Source of the DNA: Virgibacillus alimentarius
GTDB lineage: Bacteria; Bacillota; Bacilli; Bacillales; Amphibacillaceae
Assembly (NCBI RefSeq): GCF_000709085.1
Contig: NZ_JFBD01000011.1
Coordinates: forward strand, 1-39,763
Direction of reading: 5' to 3'
DNA length: 39,763 bases
The notes below the pieces were generated by a model. The model was not told the origin of the DNA, ran no database searches, and saw nothing but the letters and a program-made list of their open reading frames with translations. The stretch's first letter is position 1. Every line of letters begins with the position of its first letter. Made by a program: the position numbers and the translations under genes. This document shows positions 7,687-18,315 of this stretch, one piece after another.

Positions 7687-10600
7687 ATGGATATAACAAA
7701 AAAAGAAAAAATGAATTTGTTGTTAAAACAGCTGCAAGTATCTGAAGAGTTGGTAGAAAAACACTTCAAATCCAGTGAACTTATAAAGCTTGAGGTATAT
7801 AAGGAAACCAAAACATGGCATTTTCATATTCATATAAAGCAAATACTACCAGCCCATGTTTATCAAATAATTATTTTAAAACTTCAAGAAACATTTCAGC
7901 AAATTGCAACAGTGGACTTGTCATTATATACGGAAGACAAATCTTGCGATGAACAAACGATAAGTGATTATTGGCAATGTTTTATTCAATCAATATCCAA
8001 TTTATCTCCGGCCTACAAAGATTTAGTTCAAAATCAGATCCCGAAAGTTAATAATAATAACATTATGTTAACAGCGAGAAATGAAGCAGAAAGTGCAGCC
8101 TTAAAAAAAACGATTGGAAAAACCATTTCGTGCTTTTTGTAAAAAAAATTGGGGCTTCTAATTATTTGCTGGATATTACGGTGAAAACAGAGGAGATTGA
8201 TATTCAGAAATTTAGAGAAAAAACCGCATTAGAAGACCAGCAATTAGTGTTAAAAACAGTTCAAGAAAAAGAAAAGCGTGATCAAGAAAAGGCTAAAAAT
8301 GACAGTAAAACGAAAAATCTTATGCTTGGATATAAAATTAATGATGAACCTTTTCAAATGGAAGAAATTCAAGATGAAGAACGTCGTGTGACTGTGCAAG
8401 GGTATGTTTTTGATGTTGATATACGAAAGTTACGCTCAGGCAGAAGTTTATTAATTGTAAAAGCGACTGATTATACAGATTCACTGCAAATTAAAATGTT
8501 TTCAAAAGGCGATGAGGATGCGGCCGATTTTGAACTTGTTAAAAAAGGGATGTGGATCAAGGCTAGAGGAAGTATCCAAACGGATATGTACACGAATGAA
8601 TTAGCAATGATGGCTAATGATATTCATGAAGTAAAGGTGGAACAACGGCAAGATACTGTATCCGAAGATAGTAAAAGAATAGAGTTACACGCTCATACAA
8701 CAATGAGCCAATTAGACGCAGTTGTTTCACCGACCCGTCTTATTGAACAAGCAGCTCAATGGGGGCATAAAGCAATAGCAATTACAGATCATGCTGCAGT
8801 ACAAGGTTTTCCTGAAGCACACAATGCAAGTGAAAAAAATAACATAAAGGTAATTTATGGGGTAGAAGCGAATTTGGTCGATGATGGTGTGCCAATTGCT
8901 TATAATGAACATGATATTGACTTAAATACAGGCACATATGTCGTTTTTGACGTGGAAACAACAGGACTCTCTGCTGTTTACGACACGATTATTGAACTTG
9001 CTGGTGTTAAAATACACCAAGGAGAGGTGATAGATCGTTTTGAGTCATTTGCTAACCCACATCATCCATTATCAGAAACGACAACAGAATTGACAGGAAT
9101 TACAGATGATATGGTTAGAGATGCGCCAGAGGTTGATGAAGTATTAAAAGATTTTCATGCATGGATGGGAGAAAGTATATTAGTTGCTCATAATGCGAGC
9201 TTTGATATTGGCTTTCTAAATCAGGGATTTAAAAAAATAAATTATGAAAAAATAGAAAATCCTGTAATTGATACATTAGAATTAGCTAGGTTTTTAATTC
9301 CAGAATTAAAAAATCACAGGTTGAATACGTTGTGTAAACATCTTGATATTGAATTAACACAGCATCACCGTGCTATATATGATGCCGAGGCTACAGGTTA
9401 TTTATTGTGGAAGTTAGTCCAGCGACTGCTAGAAAAAGAAATAACAAATCATAATCAATTAAATAAACATATAGGTGAAGGAAATGCATACCAGCGCTCA
9501 CGCCCTCATCATTGCATTTTACTTGCTAAAAATCAGGAAGGTTTAAAAAACCTTTATAAACTTGTTTCTTATTCTCATATTAATTACTTTTACCGTGAAC
9601 CACGAATCCCACGGTCTTTATTGCAAAAATTACGCAGTGGCATTCTTGTTGGTTCTGCATGTGATAAAGGGGAAGTATTTGAAACAATGATGCAAAAATC
9701 AGCTGAAGAGGCAGAAAAAGTAGCTGAATTCTATGATTATATCGAAGTACACCCTCCAGCTAATTATATTCATTTAGTTGAAAAAGATCTTGTACAAAAC
9801 GAAGCTCAAATTTTAGATATAATTACTAAAATAGTAGCAATGGGCAAACGATTGAATAAAACTGTTGTAGCAACCGGGAATACACATTATATAAATTCTC
9901 ATGAAAAATTATATCGGAGAATATTAATTGCATCCCAGAAAGGAAATCCGTTAAATAGGCAAACACTTCCTGATACACCATTTTATACGACAAATGAAAT
10001 GCTGGAATGCTTTAAATTTTTGGGTGAAGCGTTAGCAGAGGAGATCGTTGTAAAAAATACACACCATATAGAAACGCTAATTGATGAGGTATCGCCTGTA
10101 AAAGAAGATCTATATACACCGAATATCGAAGGTGCTGATCAAGAAATCCGTGATCTTTGCTATGGAAATGCAAAAGCAATTTACGGGGAAGAAGTGCCGG
10201 AAATTGTTACACAGCGTTTGGAAAAGGAATTATCAAGTATTATTGGCCATGGGTTTGCCGTGATTTATTTGATTTCGCATAAATTGGTAAAAAAATCTTT
10301 AGATGATGGTTACCTAGTAGGTTCTAGGGGGTCTGTCGGATCTTCTTTAGTAGCTACACTGACGGAAATAACGGAAGTCAATCCTTTACCGGCTCATTAT
10401 GTTTGTTCACACTGTCATTATAATGAGTTTTTTACAGATGGCTCGGTAGGTAGCGGTTTTGATTTACCTGATAAAAATTGTCCAAATTGTAACCATGCTT
10501 TAACAAAAGATGGTCAAAATATTCCATTTGAAACATTTTTAGGGTTTAAAGGGGATAAGGTCCCGGATATTGACCTTAATTTTTCTGGCGAATACCAGCC

Positions 10601-11984
10601 AAGAGCACATCATTATACAAAAGAATTGTTTGGTGAAGACTATGTGTACCGTGCAGGAACAATAGGCACGATTGCTGAAAAAACGGCTTATGGATATGTG
10701 AAAGGGTATGCTTCAGATAAACAACTTGTTTATAAAAATGCTGAAGTTGATCGATTAGTACAAGGATGCACAGGGGTTAAACGGACGACTGGACAGCATC
10801 CAGGTGGAATCATCGTTGTTCCGGAAAATAAGGAAATTTATGATTTTACACCGATACAATACCCAGCTGATGATCGCAAGAGCGAGTGGAGAACAACCCA
10901 TTTTGATTTCCATTCCATTGATAATAATTTATTAAAGTTAGATATCCTTGGGCATGATGATCCTACGGTAATTCGTATGCTTCAAGATTTAAGCGGTATT
11001 GATCCGAAAACAATACCAACGGATGATCCAGAAGTAATGAAAATATTTTCCAGCACTGAATCGCTTGGCGTTACGCCAGAACAAATTAATTGTAAAACAG
11101 GAACGTTAGGTGTACCTGAATTTGGTACACGATTTGTACGGCAAATGCTTGAAGATACAAAACCGAATACATTTGCAGAGCTAGTCATCATTTCTGGTCT
11201 ATCACATGGTACGGATGTGTGGCTGGGAAATGCACAGGAATTAATTAATGATGGTATCTGTGAACTGCCAGATGTTATTGGTGTACGTGATGATATTATG
11301 GTCTATCTTATGCAAAAAGGATTAGATTCCTCCTTAGCGTTCAAGATTATGGAATTTGTGCGTAAAGGAAGAGGACTGCAAGATGAATGGATTGTTGAAA
11401 TGAAGAAGCATGATGTTCCAGATTGGTATATCGAATCATGCAAAAAGATAAAATATATGTTCCCAAAAGCCCATGCTGCGGCATACGTTTTAATGGCCGT
11501 TCGTATTGCATACTTCAAGGTTCACCATCCGATTCTTTTTTATGCGGCTTATTTTTCTATCAGAGCTGGTGATTTTGAATTAGATACAATGGTGAAAGGT
11601 TCAGATGCTATTAGACAGCGAATTGAAAATATCATAGCAAAAGGGAATGACGCACCTCCCAAAGAGAAAAGTTTGCTAACCGTATTAGAGGTTGCATTAG
11701 AAATGTGTGAACGCGGTTTTTCTTTTCAGCGTGTGGATTTGTATAAGTCAAAGGCTACAGAATTCATTGTGGAGGGAAATACACTGATTCCACCATTTAA
11801 CGCTGTTGATGGTTTAGGAACAAATGCAGCAATCAACATTGTGAAGGTTAGAGAGGATGGAGAATTTTTATCGAAAGAAGATTTGCGAGAGCGAAGTAAA
11901 ATTTCGAAAACAGTTCTTGCGTTTTTAGATAAACATGGATGTTTAGAAGGAATGGCAGAAAAGAACCAGCTGTCTCTATTTTGA
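7687..11984 (+). CDS. polC: DNA polymerase III PolC, reading frame interrupted by two A-tract indels
   Basis: PolC is the essential replicative polymerase of low-GC Gram-positives, with built-in 3'-5' proofreading. As read, the gene splits into 7687-8142 (151 codons, N-terminal domain) and a second frame open from 8130 to 11984. Two single-base changes join them: dropping one A from the A8 run at 8103-8110 and one from the A8 run at 8141-8148 restores [19 protein letters not shown] and a 1431-residue protein, close to the 1437 of B. subtilis. In order come the OB fold, the first PHP segment (HAHTTM near 8690), the DEDDh exonuclease (FDVETTG near 8946, [15 protein letters not shown]), the second PHP part, zinc cysteines (10400-10490), the palm motif [12 protein letters not shown] (near 10570) and the C-terminal NQLSLF. 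An essential gene with two identical lesions suggests homopolymer miscalls. Confidence 0.95.
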
Positions 11985-12055
11985 TCAGCCTTTGCTTATA
12001 TCTTATTTGATTACTTATCAATTTCAGATAGCTGTAAACTTTCAAACCGTCCATC

Positions 12056-12084
12056 TTGCATCTGCCCTTTTCTTATGATATAGT
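12056..12084 (+). promoter_or_regulatory. Sigma-A promoter of the rimP-nusA-infB operon
   Basis: TTGCAT (12056-12061) and TATAGT (12079-12084) are spaced by 17 nt. Transcription would start near 12091, about 180 nt before rimP, so both hairpins at 12116-12140 and 12161-12189 lie in the leader of this operon. Confidence 0.75.
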
Positions 12085-12115
12085 TTTATTGGTAAGTAAT
12101 GAAACGGATTTATAA

Positions 12116-12140
12116 GAGTGGGCGGACCCCACTCTTTCTT
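12116..12140 (+). terminator. First leader terminator of the rimP-nusA operon
   Basis: GAGTGGG (12116-12122) pairs with CCCACTC (12128-12134), followed by TTTCTT. The short interrupted U-tract is typical of terminators that depend on NusA, and the operon encodes NusA, so feedback control of the operon through this site is likely. Autoregulation of nusA by leader termination is established in B. subtilis; its operation here is inference. Confidence 0.7.
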
Positions 12141-12160
12141 GATAGGAAGCTTTGAGTCAC

Positions 12161-12189
12161 CCCTTGCCACGAATTACGGCAAGGGTTTT
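12161..12189 (+). terminator. Second leader terminator of the rimP-nusA operon
   Basis: CCCTTGCC (12161-12168) pairs perfectly with GGCAAGGG (12178-12185), followed by TTTTATAATT. It stands between the operon promoter and rimP, so it must be bypassed for expression. Its 3' arm and tail match the terminator after rasP over 18 nt. Confidence 0.75.
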
Positions 12190-12269
12190 ATAATTAAAAA
12201 ATACTTATATGAAAATTTACTTTGATGTACATAATAGATACTAAACAATTAAATAAAGGAGGATAACAG

Positions 12270-12740
12270 TTGTCTTCGAAAGTAGTCGAAATTACTGAAG
12301 AGTTGGTGCAGCCTATACTAAAGGAACATAATCTTGAGTTAGTGGATATTGAATATGTAAAAGAAGGAAAAGACTGGTTTTTGCGCGTTTTTATTGATAA
12401 AGAAGGTGGTATTGATATTGCGGAATGTGGAGCTGTATCAGAATTATTAGGTGAAAAATTAGATGAAAAGGATCCTGTAAAAGATGCTTATTTTTTAGAA
12501 GTATCATCTCCTGGTGCAGAACGTCCATTAAAAACGAAGGAAGACCTTGCAATGAATATAAATAAAAACATTCATGTGAAACTATATGCACCAATCAATG
12601 GTGAGAAAGAATATGAAGGTTTATTGAAGGAATTTTCAAATAACTTAGCTACAATCGAATATAAAGATAAAGCAAAAAAAAAGCAAGTTGAAATACCGTA
12701 TGAAAAGATTGCTAAAGCAAGATTAGCTGTAGCATTTTAA
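12270..12740 (+). CDS. rimP: Ribosome maturation factor RimP
   Basis: RimP (YlxS) helps assemble the 30S subunit, acting on the S12 region and pseudoknot. The 156-residue product has the two-domain architecture of the family: an N-terminal alpha-beta domain ([28 protein letters not shown], with [22 protein letters not shown]) and a C-terminal Sm-like barrel after the [11 protein letters not shown] stretch. Translation begins at a TTG, supported by AAAGGAGGA seven to ten nt upstream; no ATG lies near. nusA follows 14 nt downstream. Confidence 0.96.
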   Translation: MSSKVVEITEELVQPILKEHNLELVDIEYVKEGKDWFLRVFIDKEGGIDIAECGAVSELLGEKLDEKDPVKDAYFLEVSSPGAERPLKTKEDLAMNINKNIHVKLYAPINGEKEYEGLLKEFSNNLATIEYKDKAKKKQVEIPYEKIAKARLAVAF

Positions 12741-12754
12741 AGGGGGAAATTACT

Positions 12755-13879
12755 GTGAGCAGTCAATTGTTTGAGGCAATAGATTATTTAGAAAAAGAAA
12801 AAGGGATTAATAAAGAAATCTTGTTAGAAGCACTGGAAGCAGCTTTGATTTCTGCTTATAAGAAAAATTTTAAATCTGCTACAAATGTTCGAGTTGATCT
12901 TGATGAGGAAGCGGGTACGATGCGTGTATACTCAAGAAAAACCATTGTTGAAGAAGTAACAAATTCACAAGAAGAAATCTCCTTGGATGAAGCGAAAAGA
13001 TTAAATCCGAATTATGAAATTGATGATATCATTGAGGTTGAAGTTACTCCGAAAAATTTCGGAAGAATCGCTGCTCAAGCAGCAAAGCAAGTTGTAACCC
13101 AGCGTGTGAGAGAGGCAGAACGGGGAGTTATTTTTAATGAGTATGCTGATCGTGAAGAAGATGTAATGACTGGAATTATTCAACGCAAAGATTCCCGCTT
13201 TGTTTATGTTAATCTCGGTAAAATTGAAGCGAAATTAGCCGAGGCCGAACAAATGCCCAATGAAGAATATCATATTCATGACCGTCTAAAAGTTCTTGTT
13301 ACGAAAGTGGAAAATACTAGCAAAGGTCCACAAATTTATATATCAAGATCACATCCGGGACTATTGAAACGATTATTTGAAATGGAAGTTCCGGAAATTT
13401 ATGATGGTATTGTAGAAGTTAAGTCAATTACGAGGGAAGCTGGCGACCGATCCAAGATCTCTGTTTATGCACCTGATCCAGAAATTGATCCAGTTGGTTC
13501 ATGTGTAGGACAAAAAGGACAGCGTGTTGAAGCAATTGTTAATGAACTAAAAGGTGAAAAAATTGATATTGTAGAGTGGTCAGAGGATCCAGTAGTGCAT
13601 GTGTCCAATGCATTAAGTCCTTCAAAGGTAGTCGAAGTATTAGTTGATGAGGAAGAAAAGGCAACAACCGTTGTTGTACCTGATTATCAATTATCTTTGG
13701 CAATAGGTAAACGAGGACAAAATGCTAGACTTGCCGCCAAATTAACAGGTTGGAAAATAGATATAAAAAGCGAATCAGAAGCATTAGAGCAAGGTCTTAT
13801 TGCGGAAAAAGAAAAGGTTACAGAAGAAGAGGTTTCAAATGATGCAGTTGCAAATGATGTAGAGGATCTATTTGAATAA
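12755..13879 (+). CDS. nusA: Transcription elongation/termination factor NusA
   Basis: NusA binds RNA polymerase near the RNA exit channel and promotes pausing and intrinsic termination. The 374-residue product has the N-terminal polymerase-binding domain (1-125), an S1 domain (about 134-200), and two KH domains with GxxG loops at 252-255 (GQKG) and 318-321 (GKRG). It lacks the C-terminal acidic repeats of E. coli NusA, as normal for Firmicutes, and ends in a short acidic tail. Start is a GTG behind AGGGGGAAA. The two leader hairpins upstream are probable targets of its own activity. Confidence 0.97.
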   Translation: MSSQLFEAIDYLEKEKGINKEILLEALEAALISAYKKNFKSATNVRVDLDEEAGTMRVYSRKTIVEEVTNSQEEISLDEAKRLNPNYEIDDIIEVEVTPKNFGRIAAQAAKQVVTQRVREAERGVIFNEYADREEDVMTGIIQRKDSRFVYVNLGKIEAKLAEAEQMPNEEYHIHDRLKVLVTKVENTSKGPQIYISRSHPGLLKRLFEMEVPEIYDGIVEVKSITREAGDRSKISVYAPDPEIDPVGSCVGQKGQRVEAIVNELKGEKIDIVEWSEDPVVHVSNALSPSKVVEVLVDEEEKATTVVVPDYQLSLAIGKRGQNARLAAKLTGWKIDIKSESEALEQGLIAEKEKVTEEEVSNDAVANDVEDLFE

Positions 13880-13892
13880 CGGGGGGTTTCAT

Positions 13893-14174
13893 ATGGCACG
13901 AAAAAAAAAGGTACCTCAAAGAAAATGTATCGTCACAAATGAAATGAAACCGAAGAAAGAATTAATTCGTATTGTACGAAATAAAGAAGGAGAAGTTTAT
14001 GTAGACCCCACCGGAAAGAAAAATGGGCGTGGGGCTTATTTAACTATTGATCCTAAAGTAATTGATAAAGCACAACAAATGGATATTTTAAGTAAACAGT
14101 TAGATGCCCAGATTGATGCATCTATTTATGAAGAATTAAAAGTACTTGCAGATGGTAAACAAAATGAAAAATAA
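13893..14174 (+). CDS. rnpM: RnpM (YlxR), RNase P modulator, DUF448 family
   Basis: A 93-residue basic protein with the DUF448 hallmarks QRKCIVT near the N-terminus and the GRGAYL motif. YlxR of B. subtilis binds the RNase P RNA and modulates its activity, hence rnpM; it also affects transcription of many genes. I place the start at the ATG at 13893 (MARKKK), which follows GGGGGGTTTC, rather than at a frame-matched start at 13872 inside the end of nusA. An A9 tract in its fourth codon region is in frame here, unlike the A-tracts in polC and ylxY. Confidence 0.93.
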   Translation: MARKKKVPQRKCIVTNEMKPKKELIRIVRNKEGEVYVDPTGKKNGRGAYLTIDPKVIDKAQQMDILSKQLDAQIDASIYEELKVLADGKQNEK

Positions 14175-14463
14175 CTATCTGAATATAGTCGGGTTAGCCT
14201 ATCGTGCAAGAAAATGTACTTTAGGTGAAGATGCAATTGTGAAAGATATTCAACAAAAACAAGCAAAGCTAGTCCTTTTAGCAAATGATATAGGGCCACA
14301 AACATATAAAAAAATAACGGATAAATGTCATTCATATAAAGTACCATTTTTAATAGCAGATGATAGAGAAACGTTATCTCATGCTGTTGGAAAATCACAA
14401 AGAGTAGCTATTGCTATTTTAGATGCAGGATTTGCCGCTAAGATTACAACGTTACTCGGGTAA
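14164..14463 (+). CDS. ylxQ: YlxQ, L7Ae-type RNA-binding protein
   Basis: A 99-residue protein of the L7Ae/L30e/Gadd45 family, whose members bind kink-turn RNA. The characteristic layout is visible: [22 protein letters not shown], then [22 protein letters not shown] and [12 protein letters not shown] choose the ATG at 14164, which overlaps the rnpM stop by 11 nt and gives the expected N-terminus, over two in-frame ATGs at 14146 and 14152; no strong Shine-Dalgarno precedes any of them, so translational coupling to rnpM is likely. The exact cellular target of YlxQ is not established. Confidence 0.9.
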   Translation: MKNNYLNIVGLAYRARKCTLGEDAIVKDIQQKQAKLVLLANDIGPQTYKKITDKCHSYKVPFLIADDRETLSHAVGKSQRVAIAILDAGFAAKITTLLG

Positions 14464-14483
14464 ATAAATTCGGGGGTGGACGT

Positions 14484-16628
14484 ATGAGTAAAATGCGTGT
14501 ATATGAATATGCAAAACAAAATAACTTAACAAGTAAAGCTGTAATCCAAAGTTTAAAGGAATTAAATATCGAAGTATCAAATCACATGTCAACAATCTCG
14601 ATCGATACAAAATCAAAGTTAGATGAAAAATTTAATCATAAACAATCTAGCAATACTAAAAAACAAGAACAGACTAAGCCACAATCTTCTCCTAAGAATG
14701 AACAAAATAAAGATTCTAATCAGCAGCCGAATAAAGGTAATAATAAAAATAAAAGAAAAGCACAAGGGGAACTAAAGCCTAAAAACAATAAAAAACAGCA
14801 TAAAAAACAGCAAAAAGGTAAAAAAGGGAAAAACAATAAAAAAAATGCTGATCAGCCACCTGAAGTAAAAGCAACACCAAAAGAAATTGTGTATAGTGGA
14901 ACATTAAGTGTAAGCGACTTAGCAGAAAAACTGAATAAAGATACATCTGAAATTATTAAAAAGTTAATGTTTTTAGGCGTTATGGCAACGAAGAATCAAG
15001 ATCTTGATGATGATGCAATAGAATTAATATGTGATGAATTCGGAGTAGAAGTTAAAAAAGAAATCGTATTAGAGGATACTGATTTAGAAAAATACAAAAC
15101 AGAGGATAAAGAAGAAGAACTTATAGAACGTCCAGCAGTTGTTACCATTATGGGGCATGTTGACCATGGAAAAACAACGTTGCTTGATGCCATTCGTCAC
15201 ACAAAGGTTACTGAAGTAGAAGCAGGAGGAATTACACAGCACATTGGGGCTTATCAAGTTGAAAGCGATGAAAGAAAAGTAACATTTTTAGACACACCCG
15301 GCCATGCTGCATTTACAAGTATGCGCTCAAGAGGTGCACAAATAACTGATATTGCTATTTTAGTTGTAGCTGCTGATGATGGAGTTATGCCGCAAACTGT
15401 TGAAGCAATTAATCATGCAAAAGCCGCAGAAGTACCAATCATCGTTGCAGTTAATAAAATGGATAAAGAGACTGCAAACCCTGATAGGGTTATGCAAGAA
15501 TTAACAGAATATGAACTTGTACCAGAAGATTGGGGCGGAAATACAATTTTTGTTAACCTTTCTGCTATGAAACGGGAAGGTATTGATGATTTATTAGAAA
15601 TGATTTTACTTGTTTCCGAAGTAGAAGAATTAAAAGCAAATCCTGATAAAAGTGCTTTTGGTACAGTAATTGATGCTCAACTTGATAAAGGCCGGGGCTC
15701 TGTAGCAAGTTTATTAGTACAAAATGGCACGCTCCGAGTAGGCGATGCACTTGTGGTTGGAAATACTTTTGGCCGTGTCCGTGCAATGCTTAACGACCTT
15801 GGTAAGCGGGTCGATGAGGCAGGACCATCTACTCCAGTTGAAATTACGGGATTAAATGATGTGCCTCAAGCAGGAGATCAATTTTTAGTATTTGAAGATG
15901 ATAAAAAAGCTCGACAAATTGGTGAAGCACGCCAGCAAAAATATATTCAAGAAAATCGCAGTGAACAGACAAAAGTGAGCTTAGATGACTTGTTTGAACA
16001 AATAAAACAAGGTGAAATGAAAGATATTAACATTATTATTAAAGCTGACGTTCAAGGTTCTGCAGAAGCTTTAGCTTCATCCTTACAAAAAATTGAAGTA
16101 GAGGGCGTTAATATAAAAATCATTCATACAGGCGTTGGTGCAATTACTGAATCAGATGTTATCTTAGCGTCTGCTTCAAATGCAATTATTATTGGCTTCA
16201 ATGTTCGTCCGGCAGCCAATGCAAAAAAAGCTGCGGAATCGGAAAAAGTTGATATGCGTCTGCATCGTGTTATCTACAAAGCAATTGAGGAAATAGAAGC
16301 AGCTATGAAGGGAATGCTTGATCCTGAGTATGAAGAAAAAATTATCGGGCAGGCAGAAGTACGGGAAATCTTCAAAGTTTCTAGAATTGGAACGATTGCA
16401 GGCAGTTATGTCACTGATGGTAAAATCACCCGTGATTCAAATGTTCGCTTGATTCGAAACGGCGTTGTTCAATTTGAGGGTGAAATTGATGCATTAAAAC
16501 GTTTTAAAGATGACGCAAAAGAAGTAGCCCAAAACTATGAATGTGGTATTACAATTAAAAACTTCAATGATATAAAAGAAGGCGACATTATTGAAGCATT
16601 TATTATGGTGGAAATTGAAAGAACATGA
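14484..16628 (+). CDS. infB: Translation initiation factor IF-2
   Basis: IF-2 is the GTPase that brings initiator fMet-tRNA to the 30S subunit and promotes subunit joining. The 714-residue product has an IF2-N domain (1-50), a Lys/Asn/Gln-rich linker (about 50-125), a second IF2-N segment (about 135-190), and the G domain with G1 GHVDHGKT at 224-231, G3 DTPGH at 270-274 and G4 NKMD at 324-327. Domains II, III and the fMet-tRNA-binding C2 domain follow. GGGGGTGG lies before the ATG. The stop overlaps ylxP by 4 nt. Confidence 0.98.
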   Translation: MSKMRVYEYAKQNNLTSKAVIQSLKELNIEVSNHMSTISIDTKSKLDEKFNHKQSSNTKKQEQTKPQSSPKNEQNKDSNQQPNKGNNKNKRKAQGELKPKNNKKQHKKQQKGKKGKNNKKNADQPPEVKATPKEIVYSGTLSVSDLAEKLNKDTSEIIKKLMFLGVMATKNQDLDDDAIELICDEFGVEVKKEIVLEDTDLEKYKTEDKEEELIERPAVVTIMGHVDHGKTTLLDAIRHTKVTEVEAGGITQHIGAYQVESDERKVTFLDTPGHAAFTSMRSRGAQITDIAILVVAADDGVMPQTVEAINHAKAAEVPIIVAVNKMDKETANPDRVMQELTEYELVPEDWGGNTIFVNLSAMKREGIDDLLEMILLVSEVEELKANPDKSAFGTVIDAQLDKGRGSVASLLVQNGTLRVGDALVVGNTFGRVRAMLNDLGKRVDEAGPSTPVEITGLNDVPQAGDQFLVFEDDKKARQIGEARQQKYIQENRSEQTKVSLDDLFEQIKQGEMKDINIIIKADVQGSAEALASSLQKIEVEGVNIKIIHTGVGAITESDVILASASNAIIIGFNVRPAANAKKAAESEKVDMRLHRVIYKAIEEIEAAMKGMLDPEYEEKIIGQAEVREIFKVSRIGTIAGSYVTDGKITRDSNVRLIRNGVVQFEGEIDALKRFKDDAKEVAQNYECGITIKNFNDIKEGDIIEAFIMVEIERT

Positions 16629-16903
16629 TTATTTATGCTGAAGTAGAGTGTAAATTTTATGAAGGACGGTCATTAAAACAAAAACGTTCTGTCATAAAAC
16701 GCTTAATTGCTAAACTTCGTAAGGATTTTAATGTATCTGTTACAGAACTTGCTTACCATGACTTATGGCAACGAACAAAATTAGGAATTGTAACGATTTC
16801 CAATAATAAAATTCATGCTGAACAAATGATGCAAGAAGTTTTGAAAGTGATAGATACGTACCCAGAATTAGAACGTACGATAACAGAAGTAGAACATTTA
16901 TAG
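16625..16903 (+). CDS. ylxP: YlxP, DUF503 family protein
   Basis: A 92-residue member of the DUF503 family, recognised by its N-terminal strand and the [27 protein letters not shown] stretch, with [12 protein letters not shown] at the end. It overlaps infB by 4 nt (ATGA), so it is translationally coupled. It is always found between infB and rbfA in Bacilli, which hints at a role in ribosome assembly, but its biochemical function is not known to me. Confidence 0.93.
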   Translation: MIIYAEVECKFYEGRSLKQKRSVIKRLIAKLRKDFNVSVTELAYHDLWQRTKLGIVTISNNKIHAEQMMQEVLKVIDTYPELERTITEVEHL

Positions 16904-16954
16904 TTTAACATTTCTGGGGGAAGTGCAGACTTTGTTCTTATAGAGGTGACTTAA

Positions 16955-17296
16955 ATGAGTGATTTACGTGCAAATCGAGTAGCTGAACAAATGAAAAAAG
17001 AACTGGGGGATATTCTTACCCGAAAAATAAAAGATCCAAGGGTGGGTTTTGTCACCGTTACAGACGTTGAAGTAACAGGGGACTTGCAACAAGCTAAAAT
17101 ATTTATCTCTGTTCTTGGTAATGAGGAAGAAAAACAGGATTCTCTTTTAGGGTTAGCTAAAGCGAAAGGGTTCATTCGTTCTGAAATCGGAAAACGGATC
17201 CGCCTAAGGAAAACGCCAGAGTTAATGTTTGAGTATGATGAGGCACAAGAACACGGAACAAGAATCGAAAAACTTTTACGTGATTTAAAAGAATAA
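16955..17296 (+). CDS. rbfA: Ribosome-binding factor A
   Basis: RbfA binds the 30S subunit and helps 16S rRNA 5'-end processing and cold adaptation. The 113-residue product has the single KH-like fold of the family, with [35 protein letters not shown] and the C-terminal [33 protein letters not shown] precedes the ATG. It is followed by a strong terminator, so it ends the nusA-infB operon. Confidence 0.96.
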   Translation: MSDLRANRVAEQMKKELGDILTRKIKDPRVGFVTVTDVEVTGDLQQAKIFISVLGNEEEKQDSLLGLAKAKGFIRSEIGKRIRLRKTPELMFEYDEAQEHGTRIEKLLRDLKE

Positions 17297-17307
17297 ATAC
17301 GTGAAAC

Positions 17308-17346
17308 AATCTGACTCGTTTGATGATTAAACAGGGTCAGATTTTT
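17308..17346 (+). terminator. Intrinsic terminator after rbfA
   Basis: AATCTGAC (17308-17315) pairs with GTCAGATT (17336-17343); GTTT and AAAC inside the loop extend the stem, and a T-run follows. It ends the rimP-to-rbfA unit. Confidence 0.85.
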
Positions 17347-17397
17347 CCGTATGCTTTAAAGGAATGTACAAAACGTTTTATTTTGGAGGTTACACAG

Positions 17398-18294
17398 ATG
17401 AATGGTATATTACCATTGTGGAAGCCAAAAGGATTGACATCACATGATTGTGTGATGAAAATTCGACGCTTATTTCATACGAAAAAGGTGGGGCATACAG
17501 GAACCCTGGATCCGCAAGTAGAAGGGGTATTACCAATATGTATCGGTCAAGCAACGAAAATAGTTCCTTACTTAATGGAAACAAAAAAAACGTATATTGC
17601 AGAAGTAATGCTAGGAACTTCAACGGAGACGGAAGATAGAGAGGGCAGGGTTATTGAACAAAAAGAGATAACTTCCCCGCCATCGAATCAATCAATTGAA
17701 AATACGCTACAATCTTTTGTAGGAGATATCATACAAATACCTCCTATGTATTCTGCAGTTAAGGTGAAAGGAAAAAGACTATATGAATATGCGAGGGCGA
17801 ATGAAACAGTAGAACGTCCCTCAAGACAAATCACTATTCATGAAATAAAGAGAATACCATCAAGTAAAGAAACAAATCATTCTTTTCGGATTCAAGTAAT
17901 TTGTTCGAAAGGAACGTATATACGAACATTATGCGTAGACATAGGCAAACATTTAGGTTACCCAGCTCATATGAGTGATTTAGTCCGGATTCAAACAGGT
18001 TCATTTACGAAGGATGAAGCAGTAACCTTTAAAACAATAGAGCGAGCATCTTTAATGGACAAACAAAATCAATTATTATTACCAATCGTTAAAGGTTTGC
18101 TGCATTTAAATTGTCTAAATGTTGATGAAACAATGAAAAAAGCTATTCAATTCGGACAAAAACTTCCCAGACCTGAACAAATTGTAGATACTGATCCATT
18201 TATCGTTTTGTTCCATAACCAATTGTTAGCAATATATCAAGTACATCCAGAAAAGCCTAACCTAATTAAACCGGTTCGCGTTTTTAATGGATGA
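17398..18294 (+). CDS. truB: tRNA pseudouridine-55 synthase
   Basis: TruB converts U55 of the T-loop of all elongator tRNAs to pseudouridine and acts as a tRNA chaperone. The 298-residue product has the catalytic Asp38 in GHTGTLDPQVEGVLP (33-47), the KTY motif near 61, and the LCVDIG segment typical of the family. The start at 17398 (MNGILPLWKPKG) has TTGGAGGT 8 nt upstream; a longer frame back to 17320 would run through the rbfA terminator and is rejected. ribF follows 21 nt later. Confidence 0.97.
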   Translation: MNGILPLWKPKGLTSHDCVMKIRRLFHTKKVGHTGTLDPQVEGVLPICIGQATKIVPYLMETKKTYIAEVMLGTSTETEDREGRVIEQKEITSPPSNQSIENTLQSFVGDIIQIPPMYSAVKVKGKRLYEYARANETVERPSRQITIHEIKRIPSSKETNHSFRIQVICSKGTYIRTLCVDIGKHLGYPAHMSDLVRIQTGSFTKDEAVTFKTIERASLMDKQNQLLLPIVKGLLHLNCLNVDETMKKAIQFGQKLPRPEQIVDTDPFIVLFHNQLLAIYQVHPEKPNLIKPVRVFNG

Positions 18295-18315
18295 AAGAAA
18301 TGTAGGTGAAATAAT

